DNA of 12,106 nucleotides, taken from Puniceicoccales bacterium (GTDB lineage: Bacteria > Verrucomicrobiota > Verrucomicrobiia > Opitutales > LL51). Both the position numbers and the translations under genes were made by a program. Under the pieces are notes generated by a model. It saw nothing but the letters and a program-made list of their open reading frames with translations. It ran no database searches and was not told the DNA's origin. Positions 6,068 to 12,106 of the stretch are shown piece by piece (position 1 is the stretch's first letter; each line of letters begins with the position of its first letter). The stretch lies in assembly GCA_031268545.1 (NCBI GenBank), contig JAIRXD010000058.1:1-12106 (forward strand). Direction: 5' to 3'.

Positions 6068-6700
6068 TTATACTTTTAATTCGTCATTGCGACAAATCCA
6101 ACATTTAATACCAACCTTGCCGTAAACAGTTCCGGCCTCGGAAAAACCATAATCTATATTTTCCTTAAGTGTATGCAATGGAACACGTCCAGCTCTCTGA
6201 GATTCAGTTCTTGCTATTTCGGCACCACCTAAGCGTCCGGCACATTGAAGCCTAATTCCATTAGCTCCTAGGCCGATCGCAGTTTGAACCGCTTTTTTCA
6301 TTGCCCTTCGAAAAGACACCCGACGTTCCAACTGAATCGCAATATTTTCCGCTACCAATTGAGCCACCAAATCTGGTTTTTTAATTTCTTGAATATCAAC
6401 GATAACATATCGACCAGTCAATGCCTTCAAATCATCGCACAATTTATCGAGTTCCTGACCTTTTCGACCAATTACAATACCTGGCCGTGATGTAAATATT
6501 TTAATTCGCACGCGATTTCCGGCCCGTTCTATAGATATCTGAGAACAAGCCGCTGGTCCCAGCTTTTCTTTCAAAAACAATCTTATTTTAAAATCTTCAT
6601 GTAACAGCTTTGGGAAATCTTTTTTTGTCGCATACCAATGCGAACCCCAATTTCTCCTCACAGATAAACGCAAACCAACTGGATTAACCTTTTGCCCCAT
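6068..6700 (-). CDS. rpsC: 30S ribosomal protein S3
   Basis: S3 lies at the mRNA entry tunnel of the small subunit and, with S4 and S5, unwinds incoming mRNA. The protein has 210 residues, within the family range. The start MGQKVNPVGLRL is diagnostic. The type II KH domain follows, with its GXXG loop in VIGRKGQEL (77-85, loop GRKG 78-81) after IERAGNRVRIKIFTSRPG. The C-terminal domain contains RRAMKKAVQTA, GANGIRLQCAGRLGGAEIAR and REVPLHTL-like GRVPLHTLKENIDYGFSEA, then YGKVGIKCWI near the end. rplV ends only 2 bases upstream, so the Shine-Dalgarno candidate AAGGA lies inside rplV. Confidence 0.98.
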   Translation of the reverse strand: MGQKVNPVGLRLSVRRNWGSHWYATKKDFPKLLHEDFKIRLFLKEKLGPAACSQISIERAGNRVRIKIFTSRPGIVIGRKGQELDKLCDDLKALTGRYVIVDIQEIKKPDLVAQLVAENIAIQLERRVSFRRAMKKAVQTAIGLGANGIRLQCAGRLGGAEIARTESQRAGRVPLHTLKENIDYGFSEAGTVYGKVGIKCWICRNDELKV

Positions 6701-6702
6701 AA

Positions 6703-7059
6703 CTACTTAGATTCCTTATTATTTTCCTTCAAATTACCGATGAGAACCACTTTTATATGACTTGTTCGTTTTCTTATTGGATGAGCCGAACCTCTGGATG
6801 CAGGAACGGATCTGTGAAACATAACCCCTTGTTCTGCAATAGCATCTTTAATATAAAGCGAATTCGATTCGATGTTTTTGCAATTGGCATTGGCGATGGC
6901 GCTTGCCAGAGTTTTGGCCACAAGACCGGCAGATTTTTTGTTCACAAGTCTCAATAATTGCAAAGCCTTTTCGGCCTGCATACCAACTACGGAACGAGCA
7001 ACCATATGTACCTTCTTCGGCGACATTCTTGCATATTTTGTTACAGATCTTATTTCCAT
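6703..7059 (-). CDS. rplV: 50S ribosomal protein L22
   Basis: L22 binds several domains of 23S rRNA and its long hairpin lines the peptide exit tunnel, where macrolide-resistance changes occur in other bacteria. The protein has 118 residues, a usual length. Conserved parts are the N-terminal ARMSPKKVHMVARSVVGMQAEKAL segment and AGLVAKTLASAIANA. The tunnel hairpin follows, with MFHRSVPASRGSAHPIRKRTSHIKVVL, in which SRGSAHPIRKR is the loop tip. rpsS ends 14 bases upstream. I see no clear Shine-Dalgarno sequence. The short Asn/Lys-rich C-terminal tail is not conserved. Confidence 0.98.
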   Translation of the reverse strand: MEIRSVTKYARMSPKKVHMVARSVVGMQAEKALQLLRLVNKKSAGLVAKTLASAIANANCKNIESNSLYIKDAIAEQGVMFHRSVPASRGSAHPIRKRTSHIKVVLIGNLKENNKESK

Positions 7060-7073
7060 ATTAAAACAACGAA

Positions 7074-7343
7074 CTATTTCTGGGTGTGTGGGTTATGAGT
7101 TTTGAATGTGCGAGTAGGAGAAAACTCACCGAGCTTGTGCCCAACCATATTTTCAGTTATGTGAACATCAACAAAAATTTTGCCATTATGCACCTGAAAA
7201 TTTAGACCAACAAAATCTGGAGTAATGGTAGACCGTCGCGACCATGTTTTTATCGGTTTCCTGCTATCAGAGCCGGCAGCAACATCCACTCGATCCAACA
7301 ACCATGGGTCAACAAAAAAACCTTTTTTAGAAGAACGCGCCAT
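7074..7343 (-). CDS. rpsS: 30S ribosomal protein S19
   Basis: S19 is in the 30S head, forms a tight pair with S13 and contacts the large subunit. The protein has 89 residues, nearly the standard 90-92. It begins [19 protein letters not shown] and carries [18 protein letters not shown], then the signature [32 protein letters not shown]. Only the last few residues (NPHTQK) differ from common endings. It starts 4 bases after rplB, with AAGG 8 bases before the ATG lying inside the rplB end. Confidence 0.99.
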   Translation of the reverse strand: MARSSKKGFFVDPWLLDRVDVAAGSDSRKPIKTWSRRSTITPDFVGLNFQVHNGKIFVDVHITENMVGHKLGEFSPTRTFKTHNPHTQK

Positions 7344-7347
7344 ACAA

Positions 7348-8196
7348 CTAGCCTTTTTTTACCTTTCTACCATTTCGCCTGACGATAATCATAGCATTGG
7401 TCGGTTTTGATTTTTTCCTGGTTGGTAACCCTTTGGCTAGCTGTGCCCAAGGGGAAGTCGGATGCCTACCGCCGGATGAGCGACCTTCGCCACCGCCCAT
7501 CGGATGATCCACCGGATTCATCGCAACACCCCGAACCCTTGGTCTACGCCCAAGCCAGCGATTTCTGCCAGCTTTCCCTAAAGATTGCTTAAAATGTTCA
7601 CCGTTACCAATTTCACCTATAGTGGCGCGACATTTGGGATTCAATAATCGAATTTCACCACTGGGCATTTTGACCGTTGCGAATTTGCCATCCATAGCAA
7701 CCAGCGTTGCATGAGTACCAGCGCTACGAGCCAAAACCGCTCCACAACCTGGATGTAATTCGACACAATGAATAGGAATGCCGAGTGGCATCATGTTCAA
7801 TGGCAACGACATACCTGCATTAAAATTGTCCATCGGCGAATTCAAACTGACCACCTTAGTTCCAATCTCTGCATTGCGAGGGCAGGGGATGTAACGTTTT
7901 TCGCCATCACGATAAACCACAAGGGCAATATCAGCAGACCTATTGGGATCATACTCTATCCTAGAAATAACTCCGGGTATATTAAGTTTATCTCTTTTAA
8001 AATCAACAATTCTGTAAAGTTTTTTATGACCGCCACCCTTTCTACGTGATGTTATTCTTCCGTAGCAATTTCTGCCACTTCCACGAATTTTACTTACGAC
8101 AAGGCTGCGTTCTGGTCTATTTTTGTACAACTTACGCTTACTTAAATGTAAAAATCTTTGGCCCGGTGTCCCTGGATTATGTTGAATAATGCTCAT
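7348..8196 (-). CDS. rplB: 50S ribosomal protein L2
   Basis: L2 is among the most conserved large-subunit proteins; it is needed for subunit association and peptidyl transferase activity. The protein has 282 residues (E. coli 273). Conserved parts are [19 protein letters not shown] (41-59), [23 protein letters not shown], the SH3-like region with [38 protein letters not shown] and [19 protein letters not shown] (221-239). His231 is the invariant histidine next to the catalytic centre. The following DHPH histidine is Met here, as I recall for Bacteroidota too, so it is not a defect. The C-terminus after HPTSPW has Ala where Gly is common. rplW ends 18 bases upstream; no Shine-Dalgarno sequence is apparent. 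Confidence 0.99.
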   Translation of the reverse strand: MSIIQHNPGTPGQRFLHLSKRKLYKNRPERSLVVSKIRGSGRNCYGRITSRRKGGGHKKLYRIVDFKRDKLNIPGVISRIEYDPNRSADIALVVYRDGEKRYIPCPRNAEIGTKVVSLNSPMDNFNAGMSLPLNMMPLGIPIHCVELHPGCGAVLARSAGTHATLVAMDGKFATVKMPSGEIRLLNPKCRATIGEIGNGEHFKQSLGKAGRNRWLGRRPRVRGVAMNPVDHPMGGGEGRSSGGRHPTSPWAQLAKGLPTRKKSKPTNAMIIVRRNGRKVKKG

Positions 8197-8214
8197 CTAC
8201 TAAAAATTTTAAAA

Positions 8215-8505
8215 TCAAACGATCTCTATTTTCTGTTCTTTTTTAATACTAACTATCGCAAATTTTTTGCAACTTGTTCTGCCATAACGTCCGCGCTGTG
8301 ACCGATCGCGTTTCAATTTACCAGCTCTGACAACCATATTGACATCAACAACATCCACTCCAAAGGCTTTTTCGACAGTATCCTTGATAATATTTTTATT
8401 TGCACTTCGATGAACCTCAAAGGTATATTTATTTAACGCCGATGCCATGGCTGTAAATTTCTCTGTGTAATAATCGCGAGTTAAAATTTTGTCAATAAAA
8501 ATCAT
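8215..8505 (-). CDS. rplW: 50S ribosomal protein L23
   Basis: L23 is at the peptide exit site and docks trigger factor and SRP in studied bacteria. The protein has 96 residues, a standard length. The fold is recognisable from KYTFEVHRSANKNIIKDTVEKAFGVDVVDVN, which corresponds to the usual YTF.V...A.K..I..AVE..F.V.V..VN pattern. Then comes the loop GKLKRDRSQRGRYGRTS, which in the family carries K/R-rich residues extending into the subunit, and a terminal strand KKFAIVSIKKEQKIEIV. The gene starts 6 bases after rplD and stops with TGA. Confidence 0.97.
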   Translation of the reverse strand: MIFIDKILTRDYYTEKFTAMASALNKYTFEVHRSANKNIIKDTVEKAFGVDVVDVNMVVRAGKLKRDRSQRGRYGRTSCKKFAIVSIKKEQKIEIV

Positions 8506-8511
8506 AATTAT

Positions 8512-9144
8512 TTATATTCCTGCTCTATTTATTAAAACATCAAAAGCCTCTTCCGAAACCAAATAGCGATCATAACGTATTAAGTCTAAGGCATTTACAG
8601 AAGCCGCATCTATTGTATATATTTTTGTGCAATTCCGCGAAGCCAAAACAAATTCGTGGGAAAATTTTGTATCTATAACAAGAACCTTGTCGCCATTGGA
8701 TGGATAAATTTTATTTATAAATTCCACCAATGTTCTAGATTTTGCGTTTATTTGGGGAAATGATTCTATGGCAGATAGTTCCGACGTCAATATTCCATCA
8801 TACATTGCACGACCCAAAGCCAATTTTTTTACCTTTTTATTTATTTTTTTATAATAACTACGCGGATGAGGCCCGAACACGACGCCACCACCACACCACA
8901 AAGGACTTCTAATCGATCCATGTCTAGCATTACCAGTCCCTTTCTGTTTATAAGGCTTTCTGCCACTGCCACTTACATCTGAGTGAGTTTTTGTCGAAGC
9001 ATTACCCTGCCTTTTATTTGATAGCAAAATATCCAAAACAAATTTCACAGCATTGACGCCACGACCGTCATCAAATACCGCCAACGCAGTCACTTCTTTT
9101 TCACTGGATAACTCTCCCGAAGAACTATAAACTCTTAATTTCAT
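8512..9144 (-). CDS. rplD: 50S ribosomal protein L4
   Basis: L4 binds 23S rRNA domain I, and its extended loop lines the exit tunnel; in E. coli it also represses the S10 operon. From the ATG at 9144 the protein has 210 residues, the usual size. The loop is clear: SGSGRKPYKQKGTGNARHGS (58-77) followed by IRSPLWCGGGVVFGPHPRS (78-96). A helical C-terminal half ends with YLVSEEAFDVLI, resembling other PVC L4 proteins. The start is ambiguous: a GTG at 9174 would add ten residues and overlap rplC by 17 bases, with an AAGG nearby. The ATG start begins MKLRVYSSSGE, as L4 proteins do, has GAAGG about 10 bases upstream, and leaves a 13-base gap after rplC. I prefer it. Confidence 0.96.
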   Translation of the reverse strand: MKLRVYSSSGELSSEKEVTALAVFDDGRGVNAVKFVLDILLSNKRQGNASTKTHSDVSGSGRKPYKQKGTGNARHGSIRSPLWCGGGVVFGPHPRSYYKKINKKVKKLALGRAMYDGILTSELSAIESFPQINAKSRTLVEFINKIYPSNGDKVLVIDTKFSHEFVLASRNCTKIYTIDAASVNALDLIRYDRYLVSEEAFDVLINRAGI

Positions 9145-9157
9145 ATCAGCAACGCCT

Positions 9158-9811
9158 TCAATCTTTTTTGCCACATTTCGCCTTTTGGGCCTTGCGTATG
9201 GCGATCAAACAATCATTGGCGCCAGGAACGCCACCTTTCAGTAAAATAACACCACGATCCTGTTTTAAATCAACAACTTCCAGATTTTGAATCGTAACCC
9301 TGTCGCAGCCGGTATGACCAGGCATCTTTCGGCCCTTATATACATGACCCGGCCATTGCCGTTGCCCATAGGAGCCACCCCGTCGGTGAAACATCGAACC
9401 ATGGGATGCCGGTCCTCCTGCAAACCCATATCGTTTCATAACTCCTTGAAAGCCACGGCCCTTAGATGTTCCTATGACATCAACTTTTTCGCCCTTAGAA
9501 AAAATCGATATATCTATTACATCTCCAACCTTATAGGAAGGATCGCCATCCGTTCTAAACTCGCAAATGGCCTGGCCCACATTTAAATTATTTTTGGAAA
9601 AATGCCCAAGCAATGGTTTCGTGACATTCGATTGTTTTTTCTGCTCGAAAGACACCTGTACGCTGCAGTATCCATCATTTGCGTTGGTTTTTATTTGACT
9701 TACATAGCACGGACCAGCTTGAATAACCGTTACAGGAATAAGTTCCCCGGATTCGATGAATACCTGGGTCATTCCAATTTTTCTACCTAAAATTAACGTT
9801 TTATCTTTCAT
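9158..9811 (-). CDS. rplC: 50S ribosomal protein L3
   Basis: L3 is one of the first proteins to bind 23S rRNA, near its 3' end, and its loop reaches toward the peptidyl transferase centre. From the ATG at 9811 the protein has 217 residues (E. coli 209). The start region MKDKTLILGRKIGMTQVF matches the family; an upstream GTG at 9853 would add 14 residues with no family support. Conserved parts are VTVIQAGPCYVSQIKT, KVDVIGTSKGRGFQGVMKRY (109-128), GGPASHGSMFHRRGGSYGQR (132-151) and KGRKMPGHTG (159-168). Gln152 aligns with the glutamine methylated by PrmB in E. coli L3. No good Shine-Dalgarno sequence precedes the ATG. A 96-base gap separates it from rpsJ. It stops with TGA. Confidence 0.97.
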   Translation of the reverse strand: MKDKTLILGRKIGMTQVFIESGELIPVTVIQAGPCYVSQIKTNANDGYCSVQVSFEQKKQSNVTKPLLGHFSKNNLNVGQAICEFRTDGDPSYKVGDVIDISIFSKGEKVDVIGTSKGRGFQGVMKRYGFAGGPASHGSMFHRRGGSYGQRQWPGHVYKGRKMPGHTGCDRVTIQNLEVVDLKQDRGVILLKGGVPGANDCLIAIRKAQKAKCGKKD

Positions 9812-9826
9812 TGTTCTAAGCGGTAA

Positions 9827-9851
9827 GCGACAACTTACATTAGGTTGTTGC
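9827..9851 (-). promoter_or_regulatory. Possible hairpin in the rplC leader
   Basis: In the only long gap of the cluster (9812-9907), the minus strand can fold GCAACAAC (9851-9844) with GTTGTCGC (9834-9827): seven pairs and one A-C mismatch around a 9-base loop, ending 15 bases before the rplC ATG. No T-run follows, so it is not an intrinsic terminator. A leader for autogenous control, for example by L4, is conceivable but unproven, and such stems can arise by chance. Confidence 0.25.
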
Positions 9852-9907
9852 ACTTCTTTTGATGAATACTAGATTGTCAAGAAATAAAAATTTATAATTT
9901 CATATTA

Positions 9908-10213
9908 TTATGCCTTAATGCTTATTTCGACACCTGCCGGTAAATTCAATTTTTTTAACGAATCTATGGTATTCGCCGTCGGTTCATGAATTTCGATCAT
10001 TCGATCATGGGTACATAACTCATACTGATCCATTGATTTTTTATCTTTATGCGGAGATCTATTGATCGTAAATCGTTCCTTTCGAGTGGGTAATGGAACT
10101 GGGCCAACGACCCTCGCGCCAGAACGTTTAGCGGTATCAACAATTTCCACCGACGACTGATCAACCAATCTGTAATCAAAACTTTTCAATCTTATTCTAA
10201 TTCTATGAGCCAT
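9908..10213 (-). CDS. rpsJ: 30S ribosomal protein S10
   Basis: S10 is in the 30S head; in studied bacteria it also pairs with NusB and NusG for antitermination and transcription-translation coupling. The protein has 101 residues, standard length. Conserved segments are [29 protein letters not shown] (about 4-32), [26 protein letters not shown] and [17 protein letters not shown], with the terminal [11 protein letters not shown]. The start is fixed by GAGGTG just upstream, overlapping the end of fusA, which stops 11 bases before. In E. coli rpsJ heads its own operon behind a long regulatory leader; here it is simply the gene after fusA, so it belongs to the fusA transcript. Confidence 0.99.
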   Translation of the reverse strand: MAHRIRIRLKSFDYRLVDQSSVEIVDTAKRSGARVVGPVPLPTRKERFTINRSPHKDKKSMDQYELCTHDRMIEIHEPTANTIDSLKKLNLPAGVEISIKA

Positions 10214-10217
10214 AAAA

Positions 10218-10224
10218 CACCTCT
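10218..10224 (-). promoter_or_regulatory. Shine-Dalgarno sequence for rpsJ
   Basis: AGAGGTG on the minus strand, directly after the fusA stop (10225-10227) and four bases before the rpsJ ATG. It fixes the S10 start and fits a read-through joint between fusA and rpsJ. Confidence 0.7.
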
Positions 10225-12106
10225 TTAGGCACGTGCAACCGCACGCACGGAACTTTCAACTATTTGCTGAAGCGAATTTGCGGGAACTTGCTCGAAATGC
10301 GATGGCGTCATAGAATAGCTTGCACGTCCTTTAGTTAGCGAACGAATATCAGTCGCATAGCCAAACATGGTTTCCAGGGGCACAAAGGCGATCACCTCCG
10401 CAAAAGCCCCTTTCGTTTCCATACTTTGAATTTGTCCACGACGCCTATTTACATCACCCATTATATCTCCTTGATATTCTTCTGGGGTCGATATTTCGAC
10501 TTTCATTATTGGTTCAAGTAGTATAGGTAACGCCTTTTTCATTGCATCTTTAAAAGCAAAAATGCCAGCCATCCTAAACGCCATTTCCGAAGAATCAACT
10601 TCGTGAAAACTTCCATCAATTATCCTTACCTTAAAATCTATTACCGGATATCCGGCCACCACACCATTTCTCGATCCCTCCATTATGCCATCCTGAGTTG
10701 GTTTTATATACTCCTTTGGAATAACACCGCCAACTATTTCATTGATAACCTCAATGCCTTCGCCTCTGGGCGCCGGTTCAATTTTTACAGTTGCATGTCC
10801 GTACTGGCCACGTCCTCCGGACTGTCTTATGAATTTTCCTTCACCAGTAGCTTCGGCCGAAATTGTCTCCTTATAGGCAATTTGCGGTCGACCCGAGGTC
10901 ACATTGACGCCAAATTCCCGAAACAACCTGTCGCATATTATCTCCAAATGCAATTCCCCCATGCCAGCTATTATCATTTGCCCGGTCTCGGTATTCGTGG
11001 AAACCTTGAATGTGGGATCTTCTTCGGCTAGACTCTGCAATGCTGTGGATAATTTCTCCCGATCATCTTTTGCCTTTGGCTCGATGGACATACTTATTAC
11101 CGGCTCTGGAAATGTGGGTGGCTCTAAAATAACTTCGGTGTCCCGTAAACATAGAGTGTCACCTGTGACAATTCCTTTGATTCCTATAATGGCACAAATA
11201 TCGCCAGAATAGGCCACACTTATATCTTCGCGGGAATCGGCCTTCATGATCATCAACCTACTAATCCTTTCGGTTTTACAGGTACGCGGATTATAAACGC
11301 TATCGCCTTTCTTAAGCTGGCCTGTGTATACCCTACAAAAAATGAGTTTTCCAACATAGGGATCCGACATCAATTTGAAGGCCAATGCCACAGGATTTAC
11401 GCTGTCATCGGGAAGAATTCCGATCTCACCATCATCATTAAATGCCCTCATCGGCGGCAAATCCAATGGAGATGGCAAATATTCCACAACCGCATCTAGT
11501 AGAAATTGAACCCCTTTTTTCTTAAATGAACTACCGGGAATGACTCCTATAAAATTCATCGACAAAGTGGCTCTTCTTATGGCAACGCGAATTTCATCGC
11601 TTGATAACTCTTTGCCCTCCAGATATTTTTCTGCGATTTCGTCATCATAATCAGCGATGGCTTCGATCAATGATTCTCGATACTCTTTGGCCTTATTCAA
11701 ATACTGATCAGGTATATCTATTGTATCATATTTGGCGCCAAGCTCATCGGATTCATCATATATGTAGGCCTTCATTTTTACCAAATCGATCAATCCGCAA
11801 AAATTTTCTTCCTGGCCAAAATTTAGATACAGCGGATGGGCATTGCCACCAAGTTTGGTTCTTATATCGTTGACGGCACCAAGAAAATTTGCACCGGTAC
11901 GATCCATTTTGTTTATGAATGCTATTCTCGGAACATTATACTTATCCATTTGCCGCCAAACGGTTTCCGATTGAGGTTGAACACCGGCTACAGCACAAAA
12001 TACTGCCACAGCTCCATCGAGTACCCTTAGGGACCTTTCCACTTCGGCCGTAAAATCCACATGACCTGGCGTATCGATGATATTTATTTTATGTTTTATT
12101 CCGGAA
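10225..12106 (-). CDS. fusA: Translation elongation factor G (partial, N-terminus outside window)
   Basis: EF-G is the GTPase that moves tRNAs and mRNA through the ribosome after each peptide bond and, with RRF, splits ribosomes. The window holds 626 residues; about 75-80, with the P-loop and switch I, lie beyond base 12106. Visible in fragment numbering: the G3 motif [10 protein letters not shown] (9-18), G4 NKMD (65-68), a G5-like [10 protein letters not shown] (191-200), domain II with [20 protein letters not shown] (247-266), domain III with [16 protein letters not shown] and GMGELHLEI, domain IV with [10 protein letters not shown] and the tip [10 protein letters not shown] (501-510), and domain V with [14 protein letters not shown] and HFEQVPANS. 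The apparent ATG-like start at 12060 is an internal GTG coding Val of DTPGHV. All key visible residues are intact, so it is a functional EF-G. rpsJ follows after 11 bases; no tuf gene intervenes. Confidence 0.99.
   Translation of the reverse strand, partial: SGIKHKINIIDTPGHVDFTAEVERSLRVLDGAVAVFCAVAGVQPQSETVWRQMDKYNVPRIAFINKMDRTGANFLGAVNDIRTKLGGNAHPLYLNFGQEENFCGLIDLVKMKAYIYDESDELGAKYDTIDIPDQYLNKAKEYRESLIEAIADYDDEIAEKYLEGKELSSDEIRVAIRRATLSMNFIGVIPGSSFKKKGVQFLLDAVVEYLPSPLDLPPMRAFNDDGEIGILPDDSVNPVALAFKLMSDPYVGKLIFCRVYTGQLKKGDSVYNPRTCKTERISRLMIMKADSREDISVAYSGDICAIIGIKGIVTGDTLCLRDTEVILEPPTFPEPVISMSIEPKAKDDREKLSTALQSLAEEDPTFKVSTNTETGQMIIAGMGELHLEIICDRLFREFGVNVTSGRPQIAYKETISAEATGEGKFIRQSGGRGQYGHATVKIEPAPRGEGIEVINEIVGGVIPKEYIKPTQDGIMEGSRNGVVAGYPVIDFKVRIIDGSFHEVDSSEMAFRMAGIFAFKDAMKKALPILLEPIMKVEISTPEEYQGDIMGDVNRRRGQIQSMETKGAFAEVIAFVPLETMFGYATDIRSLTKGRASYSMTPSHFEQVPANSLQQIVESSVRAVARA

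Noticed and set aside
7568..7575. Met instead of His in the DHPHGGGEG motif of L2
   Set aside because: The essential histidine (DHP) is retained and the DHPM variant occurs, as I recall, in Bacteroidota L2, so it is not a defect.
9812..9853. GTG at 9853 as the rplC start, adding 14 residues
   Set aside because: The added residues have no counterpart in L3 proteins, and MKDKTLILGRKIGMTQVF from 9811 aligns with the family start.
9858..9880. TTGACA (9875-9880, minus strand) as the -35 box of an internal promoter before rplC
   Set aside because: Seventeen bases downstream the sequence reads AGAAGT, nothing like TATAAT, and no alternative spacing between 15 and 19 gives a good -10 element.
10603..11031. 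142-codon open frame on the plus strand antisense to fusA
   Set aside because: It lies fully inside the well-conserved EF-G coding region, has no recognisable family and shows no promoter or ribosome site; it is a by-product of the fusA codon pattern.
12058..12060. GTG at 12060 as the start of a 611-residue protein
   Set aside because: Upstream codons continue in frame with IIDTPGH, the EF-G switch II motif, so this GTG is an internal valine and the gene extends past the window edge.

Overview
The window is a co-directional block of translation genes, all on the minus strand, so transcription runs from high to low coordinates. In that direction it holds the 3' part of fusA, then rpsJ, rplC, rplD, rplW, rplB, rpsS, rplV, rpsC, rplP, rpmC, rpsQ, rplN, rplX, rplE, rpsN, rpsH, rplF, rplR, rpsE and rplO, and finally the 5' part of secY. 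This is the end of a str-type cluster joined directly to an S10-spc ribosomal protein operon. The window cuts it on both sides: EF-G lacks its N-terminus and SecY lacks its C-terminus.

Organism: the DNA is bacterial and AT-rich. TGA is used as a stop (rplC, rplW, rplP, rplN), so the code is standard. Three traits point to the PVC group: fusA abuts rpsJ with no tuf between them, there is no rpmD (L30) between rpsE and rplO, and the SecY, L3 and L4 sequences look PVC-like. Because rpsN sits inside the cluster and rpsJ leads straight into rplC, a Verrucomicrobiota member fits better than Chlamydiota as I remember their gene orders. This assignment is an inference from gene order and remembered family sequences.

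Layout: 10225-12106 fusA (partial); 9908-10213 rpsJ; a 96-base gap, the longest in the window; 1204-9811 nineteen ribosomal protein genes with gaps of at most about 26 bases and several ATGA-type overlaps; 1-1189 secY (partial). There are no RNA genes, mobile elements, CRISPR arrays or clear internal terminators. No stretch over 300 bases lacks a gene.

Function: EF-G drives translocation, the ribosomal proteins build both subunits, and SecY is the channel for co-translational export. The tight packing implies one long transcript with translational coupling.

I found no undescribed system; this is core genome. The most notable observation is an apparent single-base frameshift at the 3' end of rpsH. 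Adding one base near 3201 restores a canonical S8 C-terminus and stop. Lesser points are a Cys-Cys-Cys replacement in a normally conserved L15 loop, a possible leader hairpin before rplC with no room for an S10 leader before rpsJ, and uneven Shine-Dalgarno use.
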